DNA from: Luzula sylvatica
Lineage: Eukaryota; Streptophyta; Magnoliopsida; Poales; Juncaceae
Reading direction: 5' to 3'
NCBI GenBank assembly: GCA_946800325.1
Contig: OX326956.1
Span: 41,909,052-41,973,051, forward strand
DNA: 64,000 nt
A program made the position numbers and the translations under genes. Under the pieces are notes generated by a model. It was not told where the DNA came from and searched no databases. It worked only from the letters and a program-made list of their open reading frames with translations. This document shows positions 1 to 10,781 of this stretch, piece after piece; position 1 is the stretch's first letter, and each line of letters opens with the position of its first letter.

Positions 1-260
1 AATTTCACAAACACTAAGAAAGTTTGTTTTTCGATTCAAAACAAGATTTTAACGCTTTGAGGAGTTCAAATAACGTGTTTTTAGATCATTTGTATCGTAT
101 CTTTTACTACATAATTTTTCACCAAATTTCACAAACCCTAAGAAAGTTTGTTTTTCGATTCAAAACAAGATTTTAACGCTTTGAGGAGTACAAATAACAT
201 GTTTTTAGATTATTTGTATAGTATCTTTTACTACATAACTTTTCACCAAATTTCACCACA
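1..260. repeat. 124-bp tandem repeat at the left edge
   Basis: The sequence from 1 is repeated from 125 with a few substitutions, and a third copy starts at 249 but breaks off after about 12 bases, giving an exact period of 124 bp. The array may continue outside the window. It lies just downstream of the last visible exon of the aminopeptidase pseudogene, where the C-terminal exon would be expected on the minus strand. Confidence 0.85.
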
Positions 261-315
261 AAAAAAAAAGGAGATTGTGTTTGGAAGGGGGTCTTTGAGC
301 CCTCTCCGAATTTAC

Positions 316-3300
316 CCAAAAACGGAGAGACGATGGAAGAGATGAAACGGGTGATGAGAAATCCAGAGCCATAAGTTTTCGATAAGTACTCCCAATTGTC
401 CTGCAATAATATCAACCAAAAAAATTTGTAAATACCGTAAAAAAAACATAACAAAAAAAGATGAAATAGGAGTTTACCTTTAACCAAGTCCACGCAATTT
501 CACGTGATTCGAAGCTAATTCCAGCGAGACCAAAAACCACATCTTGATTCCTCACCTGTACAATGCAGCGTAAATAAAACATAATTATTATTTAGAAAAT
601 AAAGAAGAATATGCAAAGTCAACCCTAAGATAAATATATTCAAATTTGAGTACCTCTGGAGTAAGTATAAAGTTCAGAACTTCAACAACAATACTTGGAT
701 CAGGACAAGTTGCCAATGCACCTATTAAAGAGATGTAAACAAATCTCATATGAACCTTTCTTTCTTTATCCAAATTACAAAAAAGAGGAATTAAATAAAA
801 CATACCTAAAACACGAACTTTCTCCTGGCTGAGATCACTTTCTCTATACACCTTCAAAAGAGATTCGAACCCTCCTTTCTTCGAACTATTTGTAGTTTGC
901 ATCACAGTCACATATGCAGCCTATAATAATACAAAAAAAATTATCAGTAAATACATTTAAATGGAAATGGATAAAAAACAATAAAAAAATGTAACGAATT
1001 GGAACCCTTCGAGTGTCAGGAGGAAGGAGAGAAGTGTCTCTATCACCAAGAAAAACATTGAAACGTTTAACCGCCTCGTTAATCGTGCCAACATTAAGAG
1101 TTCTCCTCGCAGCATCGCGTCACTGTGTCCATCTCCTTCCTTTTTATCCCACCCGATTTTGCTATTCGAAATTACAAACAAACAAAAATTAAATAAAATA
1201 ATAAATTATTTTTTGGTTATTAAAAACTCACTTTGCAAAGGGCTCAAGAAGGCCAATAAAGAACGCTTTAACTTTAGGGAGTAACTCTGGAGCGGCATCA
1301 GCGACCATTGAAACAATTTTTAGACTTATCTGTGAATATAAAATTATTCAAATCGAGTGATGATTTATAATTTTATTTAGTTCAAAAAATATTAATTAAA
1401 ATGAAAAAGAACACGCACTCCAATAATATGTGAGAGAACAGTGTACTCAGTTTCGCCCTTATACGCAGCCAATAGTGAGATTAAAGACGATAAATTTTGC
1501 TTGCAAGCCATGCATAGCGCAAATGAATCATCCAAAACACCTACAAAAATAAAATTTTAGGGTTTAGGGCATAGGGGTATATATGCAAATAAAAAGTAAT
1601 TGAATTACCATATCTATCTGAGGCAGTTAATTTATTGGATTCGATAGCAAGTTTAAGTCCCGATGCTAATTCATCGTCATAATTAACTCTATAAAAGCCA
1701 GCTTGGTTCACATTAATTTTTATCCAATCTCCTTTAATATCAGAAATATCCAATTTTTTGTTTTTATCTTCTAATAAGAATTTCTTCTGAGTTTCATATG
1801 AACCGGTACATAATGTAACTGGAACTATCCATTCCCCTGTTGCCACGGCTCCACTTGACATAAATTGAGTCTGCAGGAAAGGACGAAAACAATAAAAATG
1901 AGGAGATCAATTTTAGCAAAAATTGGGGATAATTTTGTAAAAATGGACCTGATTCAGTTCTAAAACTCCATTTGATTTAGTGACAGAAACAACAGGGTAG
2001 CCTTTTTGCTTTGTCCATGAACTCATGAGTTTCTTAACGGGTTCGCCCGATTCCTCTTCCAAAACCGCCCATAAATCTTCAGTTTTCGCATTTGAGTACG
2101 CGAATTTTTTAACGTACTTTGCCAATGCCCTCTAACAAAATTTAAAAAAATATATTAAACATTAAATCAATAAATTCATTTGCTTATTAATTTACCTGAA
2201 ATGATTCGGCACCAAGATAGCTTTGTAACATGCGAATAACTGAGGCACCTTTTCTATAGCTTATCTCATCGAATATTTCATCTATTTCACTCGCATGATT
2301 AATCTCAACCTGTAAAAAACACAGACGAAGTTAAATTAAAAAAAAATCAAATTAATTATAAAATATGAAAATGAAAAGAAAATTGATTGCCTCGATAGGA
2401 TGAGAGCCATCAAGAGCATCGAGTCTTAATCCAGCAGTAGTTTCGCCAAGGAATTGAGTCCAAACATTCCATTCAGGGAACAACGAATCCGCAGATAAAT
2501 AACTCACCTATAATAGTAACATGATTTAAACTTATTAAACTCATAATTCATAATTTAATAACATGATTTAAAAAGATGAAATATATAGAAACAATTACCC
2601 ATGTGGCAAAACCCTCGTTAAGCCAAAGGTGGGTCCACCATTCCATCGTCACCAAATTCCCGAACCATTGGTGCGCCACCTAGACAAAGAAAGATATTTC
2701 TTTTTTACAGTTTCAGAAAATACAAGGACTTTTTTGCAAAATTATGGATTAAAAAAAGACCCTTTGTTTGTTAGAGGCAGCAGAATGTTTATCGTCAAAT
2801 AAAAGAGCTGTTTCTCTATACGTGACCAAACCATAATTCTCCATACCCCCCGCAGCAAAATCTGGAATCGCAACCATGTCCAATTTTGGTAATGGATATG
2901 GCTCCTCAAAATAGCTACATTAATTTTACACATGTTCAAATTAGTAAAAAAAGGAAAATAGGAAAAAAAAAAATTAGAAGAAAAGAAGAGATACTTCTTG
3001 TAGAGATCTAATGTTTTGACAGCCACGTCCAGTGCAAATTTGCCTTGGCTGCTCTTGCCAACTTGGCAATATACGCGTACCATGATACCTATCCAAAATA
3101 ATAATAATACATTGTCGTGAATTATTTTATTATGAAATTTTATGATTTTGAATAAATTGCATACCATCAGTGGAATGGGCTTCTACATAGTCAAACATGC
3201 CAACTACAACTGCAACCAAATAAGTCGACATGATAGGAGATTCTTGAAAATATAGAGTTTTCGAGGGACCGTTTTGCTTTTCTTCCATTACAGGCATATT

Positions 3301-3721
3301 TGATAACGCAACCAATTCTGTCGGCACTTCCAAAGTTATCTTGAACTTAGCCTACATTTCGAAGTTTGGAATCAATTTGAAGTTTCAAAATCAAATTTAA
3401 ATTTGAACTTAAAAAGAAGAGAAAATGAAGAACCTTAAAAGAGGGTTCGTCCCAGCAAGGGAAACAGCGTCTAGCATCTGCAGGCTCGAATTGAGTCACC
3501 GCCATGTTCTTTTTCTCTCCATTATCCTCGTAAACACTTCAATTAAAACAAACAAAATCAATGAATAAATAAACAAACTCTTTTTTAGGAAGATTGAAAA
3601 TGAAAGGAAAAAGAAATAGCAACCTTCTATAGAAACCTTTCATCTTGTCATTTAAGATTCCTTGAAACTCAATTGAAAGAATTCCTTCACCTTGAGGGAG
3701 AACTTCATCGAAACGAATCAT
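316..3721 (-). pseudogene. Aminopeptidase M1-like (APM1) pseudogene, 17 recognisable exons
   Basis: Family: plant M1 puromycin-sensitive-type zinc aminopeptidase. Exons (minus): 3624-3721, 3434-3536, 3165-3351, 2995-3088, 2761-2914, 2599-2679, 2507-2391, 2196-2309, 1949-2131, 1609-1870, 1419-1540, 1232-1329, 1006-1161, 806-920, 654-721, 478-555, 316-400. Phases agree except in exon 1006-1161. Visible motifs are the exopeptidase motif (here GGMEN instead of GAMEN, about 2835) and the third zinc ligand in NEGFATW (about 2610). Breaks: (1) the first Met lies about 100 residues inside the usual protein; (2) exon 2599-2679 begins with VAHQWFGN, so about eight codons carrying the first His and the Glu of HExxH are absent, and no such codons lie upstream in the intron; (3) exon 1006-1161 carries a frameshifting deletion near 1090-1100. 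The intron after 2391 starts with GC. The last exon is not in the window. A transcribed, inactive gene is possible, but pseudogene is the best call. Confidence 0.88.
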
Positions 3722-4389
3722 GAGAATGAGCTTTGAATGAAGAATGAGGGAGGCAATTTTTCTTCGAACAACCGAATAACTAAATTGCTTCTTGTATGGA
3801 TGTATTTAATTGTAATTGTAGTGTTATTGTTATACCTCTATTACAAGATAGACAAATGCTTAAAATTTACAAAAACGTCTGTACTAGTGCAATTTTTCAA
3901 TTAAGTTTACGAAACTTTAAAATTATAAAAAGAACCCTATAAGGACTTGAAATAATCTCTCTTATCTCTTGTTTCTCATTTCTTATTTCTTATCATATTT
4001 ATAGTTTAATGATTTGGGTGTGACCAACATAAATAATACCAAACACATGGTACAAGGGACGTTGCAATACATGGTTATGACTCGTACTATCAGTAAAATT
4101 CAAAACTTGTCCACATTAAATTACAAATTCATATTCATATTATTATTAATAGTTATAAAGTTAGGAAAATCGCCATCATCCGGTGCCTCCACGTCACCCC
4201 TTTGTTTTTGATTTTTTGTGATTTTTTTCGTGTGTGTTTGTGTTGTTTCTGTGAACATGCTTATAAATTGGCTAAATCTGTTCCACGTGCAACAAAATTG
4301 AAAGCAAACAACTAAGAAATTTGGACCACGGTGAACCAACTCCATTCAAATTACACTTGAAAAATAACATATACTCTCCCATGCCCTCT
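3722..4389. other. Intergenic, no gene seen
   Basis: AT-rich flank 5' of the aminopeptidase remnant. The short open frames here have no recognisable domain. I see no clear repeat structure. Confidence 0.5.
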
Positions 4390-6200
4390 CCCTCATTTTC
4401 CACGAAGCCAAAAAAAAAAAAAAAAGAAAACAAACCCTACCACAAATCTGAAACCCTGAAACCCTAGCTGGCGATTAGGTGATTTTTTTGCGAAATCGTC
4501 GCCACGATGGCCCATGACGACGCCGGCAGCTGCGGCGGTCACGTAGTGCACCTTTTTTTGCGAGTTCAGGCAGGAAGACAAAGAAAATATTGCGATCGGC
4601 CATAGAACAAAAGCTGTCGTGTCGACTCCAGATCCGGCGAGTTGCAAACAAATATTTCTTTCTTCGATTTCGCCTGAGAGAAAGGAGGCTCGGTCGAGAA
4701 AGGTTTCCGTCCGAGTTTCACAGCTTCTAGGTTTTCCTGCAACTCGAAAAACTGAACGGTAATATGGTCTATTTGCTTTATTTGTGTCAAATTATTGTTG
4801 AAAAAATGATTCGAACAATGCACTTGAATAATTAGAGTTTCGATTGGTTTGATTTTTCCTGTCAGTTCTGATCAATTGTTTTTATTGACAGAATCATAGG
4901 TTTTGATTGAATGCTATGTAGAAAGGTATTAGTTTGGTGCTATTTCATCTTTTTAGCATGTTGTATGATTTTAAGGTTTGTTATATGTATCGATTTCTCC
5001 CCAAATTGATATATTTGGTGCATAAATTGCTTTAGCGGTTGATAGAGAATGCATCTCTGCCTTTAATGAACTCAATTTATCGAATTCAGTTTAGTACTTC
5101 ATCATATTGTCAGTTGCATAGATCTAATTTATAGAATTTTCAATTTTCAGTTTATAGAATTTCAAATTTATAGAATCATATCAAACATTGTACAATGAAT
5201 ATCCTTTTGCGGAGCACTCATTCTTGACATTCAAATTTAACCATGCAAAATATAAAAAAATCACATATGCTTCTGAAAAATGATTATAAGAGTGTCTAGG
5301 TTTAAGCTTTATTTCCTAAACTTCGTCTCATAAATAGCTCATGTCAAAACTGCAGGTGGACCAAGGTTGATTAAGGTACAACCATGTGAGCTGAAGCAAT
5401 CGCCGCATCACCTTATCGCAAATCATGAAATTGAGAGGAAGGTGCAAAGCCAAAACTGGTGGCTTGGATGGAACCTCAATGAAATTTCTCCGCACTCCTT
5501 GCATATCAGTTGCTCGACGAAATTTCTTAGCACCTTATCGCAATTTGCGCGGGGAACATGTTTGATATGTCGTTGCCAATGGTAGTCATGCTGGTAAGAA
5601 GGTTTGATATTATTTTTCAGGTTATTTAATGTATTTTTAGTTCTATGAAGGCCTCTTGGTAAATTAAACCATTTATTTTTTCAAATCAGGAGAATACTGC
5701 CAAACATAAGGACTAAATGGTAATTTTCAGTTCTATGCCGGGGGACGGGGGGGGGCTATGAAAAATGTACTGACGTTAGGGTTAATAAGGCGTCCTGGTA
5801 AATTAAATTGTTCATTTTTTCAAATCAAGAGATACTTCTGAACACAAGGACTAAATGGTAATTTTTATTTTCACAGGGATGTTTGAGCAAGTATTACAAT
5901 GCTGGGATTTAGCTAACCAACGAGCAGCGGCAACAACAATTATTCAATCATTTCGAAAGAATCGCACAACAGCCATGACCAAAATTGATATTTTTCAAAA
6001 GATTGCAAACCGGTACATGGTAAGAACGCATTTTCAATTCAGTCCTCGGATAAATTAATTTTATTTTTCTGATGGTTTTTTTGCAGAACTATTTCATGGA
6101 GTTGCACGAAAATTCAGACTTGGTTCAACTACAAACTGTTTCGCGCAATTACATGCAAATTCAGACTTCGTTCAACTACCAAAATCATATTTTAATTGTA
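4390..6200 (+). other. Possible remnant of an unrecognised spliced transcript
   Basis: The part from 4430 to 4770 is richer in G+C than its surroundings and looks like a 5' leader with a short first exon; an ATG at 4507 opens only 32 codons. Later stretches look exon-like: one after an acceptor-like TGCAG at about 5355 (open to about 5585), and one after CACAG near 5876 (open to 6057, encoding a mildly basic sequence). None matches a family I know and no single long frame joins them. A noncoding RNA, a decayed gene or a Helitron-captured fragment are all possible. Confidence 0.2.
5645..5868. repeat. Imperfect tandem duplication, about 80 bp, two copies
   Basis: The stretch containing CTTGGTAAATTAAACC and GGACTAAATGGTAATTTT occurs at 5650-5730 and again, diverged, at 5790-5868. 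A poly-G run (5741-5755) separates the copies. Confidence 0.6.
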
Positions 6201-6520
6201 AGTACATGGCAAGCATTAATATCGTTGCTTTTTATGTAATATTAATTAATTTATATTTCTAAAAAAGACAATTGCTAATTTGATATTTTTAACATATTTA
6301 ACAAAAGAAGCAAGGATAGTATTAAATTGCGCCATGTAAACATATGTTCGTACCAAGTCATCCATCTCGAAAATCTAGGATATATTTCATTGTTCATAAC
6401 ATATAACAACGCAAGGCTCGATATCGTTGGGTTGCGAAAACAGCTCTGTGTCATTAATAGGTTTAGTTTGTTAATTTTTGTATTATTTGTGTTTTCTTTA
6501 ATTTCAGTTCTTTATTTATA

Positions 6521-6552
6521 CTAGGAAAATATCCCGCGCTTCGCTGCGGGAT
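6521..6552 (-). mobile_element. Helitron 3' terminus (minus strand)
   Basis: Read on the minus strand, a GC-rich hairpin (stem ATATCCCGC / GCGGGATAT, 8-nt loop) is followed after a few bases by CCTAG and a host T. A hairpin followed by CTRR inserted before T is the hallmark of a Helitron 3' end. A decayed second copy of the same hairpin lies at about 6620-6645, as if two termini are stacked. The element would extend to the right into the block that the Athila-like element later interrupted. Its 5' TC end was not located. Confidence 0.6.
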
Positions 6553-6879
6553 ATATTATTTGATAAGAAATAATATAATAAGCAAAAGTAATTATTTGAT
6601 ATATTATTTCGCTGAGGAAAATATTTCTCGCGCTTCGCTGCGATTTTTCAAAATCTCTTATGATCATAAAATAATAATTTTATCTAAAACGTTACAAGTG
6701 CAAAAGAAAAGTAATATTCATAAATGTTAATTTAAAAAAAAATCTGATATTAATTAGTCTCACAAGTATTATGCAATAAATACAAATTTTTTTCCTCCTC
6801 AAAATATATCATATGTTTCAAAAGAAAAATTGAAATGTTTTATTTATAATACAAAACATGTCAAATAAAATAAAATTTT

Positions 6880-7010
6880 GAAAAGGACAAAAAAAAAAAA
6901 AACATAAAAGACGCAGCTTGGTACCAATAAAAAATATTATAATAAGCACAAAAAACGCAGCTTGGTACCAATCAAAACTGTTATAATAAGCAAAAAAAAT
7001 AATAATACCA
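6880..7010. repeat. Two direct copies of a short repeat in Helitron-like DNA
   Basis: The string ACGCAGCTTGGTACCAAT occurs twice (about 6912 and 6955), each followed by an AT-rich tract ending in TTATAATAAGCA. No coding potential is seen in 6560-7076. Confidence 0.6.
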
Positions 7011-7074
7011 ACTCAGGCTAACAAAAAGTATTTGTGTGAATAGTATTTTGTTAACATTAAAATTTTAGTATACA

Positions 7075-7324
7075 AATTATATTTATTAATACGATGAAAA
7101 ATTCAAATATTTTATTTAGAACACAAGACATATGTCAATTATATTTATTAATACGATGAAAAATTCAAATATTTTATTTAGAACACAAGACATATGTCAA
7201 TTATATTTATTAATACGATGAAAAATTCAAATATTTTATTTATAACACAACATATATGTCAATTATATTTATTAATACGATGAAAAATTCAAATATTTTA
7301 TTTATAACACAACACACATGTCAA
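7075..7324. repeat. 62-bp tandem repeat, four copies
   Basis: The motif ACGATGAAAAATTCAAATA recurs at 7091, 7153, 7215 and 7277, an exact 62-bp period, with substitutions only in the last third of each unit. The Athila-like element inserted directly after the fourth copy, and the array junction is recognisable again at 17976. Confidence 0.9.
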
Positions 7325-7500
7325 TGATGTGCGGGTTTTTAGCGTGTAAAATTATCGTTGTATTCGAAAACCCGATTCAATCAATAAGTATGAAAATAAA
7401 TGTGTATAGTGGAAAATATGAAAGTTCGTTCCACGGGGAGCAAATGCGTCAAAATTTGGATCAAAATGGATGAGAAATAACGAAGAAAATTCACAGAAGA

Positions 7501-7845
7501 TAGTCCGTTACAACGGAAGTAAGTTACGTTACAACGGACTTGAGTGGAAATTCTGGCGCTAAGTGTGAGATGAACGTCCGTTACAACGGATGAAACTCCG
7601 TTATAACGCACTAAACTGGTCCGTTATAACGAACAGGGGTTGCGTTGCAACGGATTGGTTAATACGTTACAACGGACCACGATGTCCGTTACAACGCACT
7701 AGTATGAGTGATATTGAATATTTTTCCTTGCTGGTCCGTTACAACGGAAGTAAATTGCGTTACAACGGAGTACCAACAGACTGAAAGTCAGGTACAAACC
7801 GAATGGTCCGTTATAACGCAAGTTAGGTTCCGTTACAACGGAGTT
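7501..7845. repeat. Array of 12 CCGTTACAACGG-type palindromes in the 3' LTR
   Basis: Short palindromes with consensus TCCGTTACAACGGA, many imperfect (ending ACGCA or with TATAAC/TGCAAC centres), occur about every 20-25 bp with larger gaps. They begin at about 7503, 7526, 7556, 7577, 7600, 7621, 7641, 7664, 7684, 7735, 7757 and 7807-7830. The same array is in the 5' LTR at 16481-16825. Confidence 0.9.
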
Positions 7846-8465
7846 TGTTCTGGATTTCGAATTTGTAATTTGAATTGAGGTTTGAATTGAAGGTTTGTTT
7901 TGGGATTGATTTAATGGAAATTTGCACTAAGTTTAAGGCAGTAATTGAGAGCAAAAGATCAAGTTAAAAGACAAAGTTTAGAACAAAGATTCGATTCAAG
8001 TAAACAAGAAACTAAAGATTCATTAAACCGAGAATTCTCTACACAAACCCAATTTCGAATTTTAAACTACAAGAATTACAAGAAAGGAAAGAAAACACCT
8101 AGAGAGATGAAGAAAGCTTCGAGTCTCGTCTTGGATGCCTTCTCCGTTGCTTGAGATGCTAGAAAGCTAGTCGCCTCACGCACGTTTCCTTTCGTACCGA
8201 TCCACTCGCCAATCGAAGAAAGCTCCGTACCGGTTGAGTGAACTCGAGATTGCAAGAAGTCCAATTGGAAGAAAGCTTCCGAGTGGAATAGCGTATACTT
8301 GACTCCTTGCTTGCGTGGATTCGGATGAAGAAAGCTCCACCTCAATCCTCGCAACTCGATCTTCGTCGAAGTGTAAACCGATTCACCGAATGAAGTAAGC
8401 TTCTATTCGGTGATCGATCTTAGAAAATTATCGTTCGTAGTTGCAATCCTTGCGTGTTCTTGAAA

Positions 8466-8479
8466 GTTCTTGGACTTGC

Positions 8480-8546
<67 letters not shown>
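8466..8546. repeat. (GA)n microsatellite in the 3' LTR
   Basis: About 40 GA units. The counterpart in the 5' LTR (17466-17514) is shorter, which explains nearly all of the 12-bp difference in LTR length. Confidence 0.95.
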
Positions 8547-8548
<2 letters not shown>

Positions 8549-9007
8549 GGCGTAAAAGAGCGTACCAAACTCGTGGCCCTTGTGGTCCTATTTATAGCAC
8601 TCACGGAGTCTTCTTATTGGCCACGAGTTGGTGAAGAGGATTGAGGGTAATGAGGTAATTTCCATCAAAGGTAGGTGGGCTGGATAAGGGCTAAGGATTG
8701 AGTGGTTTTCGTATAAACTTGTGTGTAAGTTTTCATCATGATGATTGTTTGCCTCCCGTCTCATTCAAGTACCGAATATATAGGTGTAATATATCGTTTT
8801 CACTCCTCTTGACGTGTTGGAGACAACTACACTCTCCAAATTCCCAGAAATCCCTTCTAATTCCTGTGTTTAAGCAGTAAAACATACTTAGTGAAAAAAT
8901 ATTCATGTTATCTCAAATATGATTAATAAAGTATATAGAATTGTTCTTCACAAGGGCTAAAATCCCAAATTTACGCATTAAATTTGTGCCTTATTTGCCT
9001 CACATCA

Positions 9008-9026
9008 AATACCCCCACACTTAAAT
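9008..9026 (-). other. Polypurine tract next to the 3' LTR
   Basis: On the minus strand AAGTGTGGGGGTATT directly precedes the LTR start TGATGTG. This is the expected place and composition of the plus-strand priming site of an LTR retrotransposon, although it is not purely purine. Confidence 0.75.
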
Positions 9027-9472
9027 CCTTGATCGTCCTCGATCAATTAGAGTATAAAAGTCAAACATAAGAGAGAATTGCATAAGATTTTGTTGAAGTT
9101 ATATTGTTGGTTCAAAAACTAATTTCACGAATCAAATGGTTCACTCTCATTTCATCAAGTTCGCTAGTTATTTAGAATGATATTGGTCTTTTTATTATTA
9201 GATCTCGAAATTAACTCGAAATTTCATAAGAGTTTTTCATGACACTCGATCTCAAACGGTAAGGGCGACTTAAACGTTTTTACTTCGAATTGCTTAACTC
9301 CACAATCTCAAAAGGACTCAATTCGAAGGCTATTATCGGGCCAAAATTTCCCGTTTTGCTAGATGATCTTAAATGCAAGTTATTCCTTTTAAAACACGTT
9401 TGGTACAATGGTACAAAGTTCATACCCGTTTTCGATCAATTTTCCCGCTCATTCGTTTTCCTTTCTCTCTTT

Positions 9473-9644
9473 GGAAGTCTTTAACCGAAAGCCCCACTAC
9501 ACCGAAATGCAATGAGGTTACTCTTGGTGTTGTATTTTGACCTTCATCTTTTCTCACTTTTTTTTTTATATGAAGTCTTTAACCGAAAGCCCCACTACAC
9601 CGAAATGCAATGAGGTTACTCTCGGTGTTGTCTTTTGACCTTCA

Positions 9645-9670
<26 letters not shown>
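9473..9670. repeat. Direct repeat of about 98 bp inside the element
   Basis: The block containing GTCTTTAACCGAAAGCCCC and GCAATGAGGTTACTCT occurs twice (about 9474-9550 and 9572-9650), each copy followed by a poly-T run. It lies in the non-coding region between integrase and the 3' LTR. Confidence 0.8.
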
Positions 9671-9676
<6 letters not shown>

Positions 9677-10149
9677 AAGCGGGTATATTTGATCTACTAA
9701 CGGGTCCCCACAAACGGTCATTCCATAGTGCAATTGGTCATGTTTTATATCTAGCAAAACGTACTTTAACGGCCACGCTAAGAACCTTACTCATAAGTCA
9801 ATTATCAATTACGGGTTCGAAAATCGAGTTAAAACGTATCGCATGAACCGCGCATCGATCAAGTGTTTCAAACTCGTGAAATTTGAAACAATAGGGCTGG
9901 AATCCCCGAATAGATCTCTTCAAAATCATAACCAAATCCTCTAAAATATTTTGCAAACTTTCAATTTTGAGAGCGAAATTCAGAGTTAAATGAAAATTCG
10001 TTTAAAAACCAACACTTTTAGTTCAATGAAGTGGAGAAAAATCTTTTTATGCATTTATTGCTTGATTTATTTATCATTGATGCTCAGGGTTCAAAAATAA
10101 TGTTAAATATTCGAAAATTTTGATTAAAAGAAAAAACTTGCCAGAAACT

Positions 10150-10550
10150 ATTCCGTTACAACGGACATTGAGGTCCGTTACAACGTACTAACTGCGTTAT
10201 AACGGAGAGCTATTCGTAGCTTAGTTTGAAAATTCTGAGTATGTCCGTTGCAACGGACATTGAGGTCCGTTACAACGCACATAGTTCTGGCAAATTTTTG
10301 GAATTTACCGTTGCAACGAAATTTCCTGTGTTTTTCATGTCCGTTGCAACGCTATTTTCCCTCCGTTGTAACGCAATTGTATTCCGTCGTAACGGAGTAC
10401 TAGCCGTAGAATGAGAATTGAATTTAGAGGGCTCTCCGTTACAACGCAATACCATTCCGTTACAACGGAACTCTTGGCGCCAGTCTAATTTTTAAATTTC
10501 TGTACAGTCCGTTACAACGGACATTGAGGTCCGTTACAACGGAGTTGCTG
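10150..10550. repeat. Internal array of about 13 CCGTTACAACGG-type palindromes
   Basis: The palindrome family of the LTRs reappears in the internal non-coding part: about thirteen copies from 10151 to 10545 with centres TACA, TGCA, TATA, TGTA or CGTA. It is an independent array and not part of an LTR copy, because the flanking sequence differs. Confidence 0.88.
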
Positions 10551-10623
10551 GCCAGATCAAAAATTTTCAATTTTCCCTGATTTTTTTAATTTTTAATTGG
10601 GCTCATACAGGTCAAAGATTGTA

Positions 10624-10646
10624 TGTTACCCCCCCACACTTAGAGA
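10624..10646 (-). other. Second polypurine-tract-like sequence
   Basis: On the minus strand AAGTGTGGGGGGGTAACA repeats the AAGTGTGGGGG core of the terminal polypurine tract, about 1.6 kb upstream of it and just after the integrase gene. It could be an extra priming site or a relic of an older 3' end. Confidence 0.5.
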
Positions 10647-10781
10647 TTACTTGTCCTCAAGTATAACAAATCGAAAATTCCTAAAAGAGGGATAATAGAG
10701 AGATACAACCTTTGATGCGTGGGCGTGCCTCCCTCGCTAGCGCTCTTGTTTAACGTCTTGAGCTCGACTTGGCCGAGCTCA

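Larger units (their letters stand above)
7325..9007 (-). repeat. 3' LTR of the Athila-like element (1683 bp)
   Basis: It starts TGATGTGCGGG and ends TTGCCTCACATCA, so the tips form the 7-bp inverted repeat TGATGTG/CACATCA. By eye it matches the other LTR except for the length and edge of a GA microsatellite (about 8466-8545). It contains twelve copies of the CCGTTACAACGG-type palindrome between 7501 and 7845. Confidence 0.95.

Noticed and set aside
7501..7845. Palindrome array considered as a CRISPR array
   Set aside because: Repeats are too short and variable, spacers are not uniform, and the genome is a plant.
7381..8354. Short frames within the LTR (repeated exactly at 16361-17334)
   Set aside because: They lie in LTR sequence, recur with the other LTR and show no domain; the palindrome array explains their RYNG-type repeats.
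9008..10780. Envelope-like third gene of the Athila-like element
   Set aside because: No long minus-strand frame or membrane segment was found in this interval; it consists of repeats and the palindrome array.
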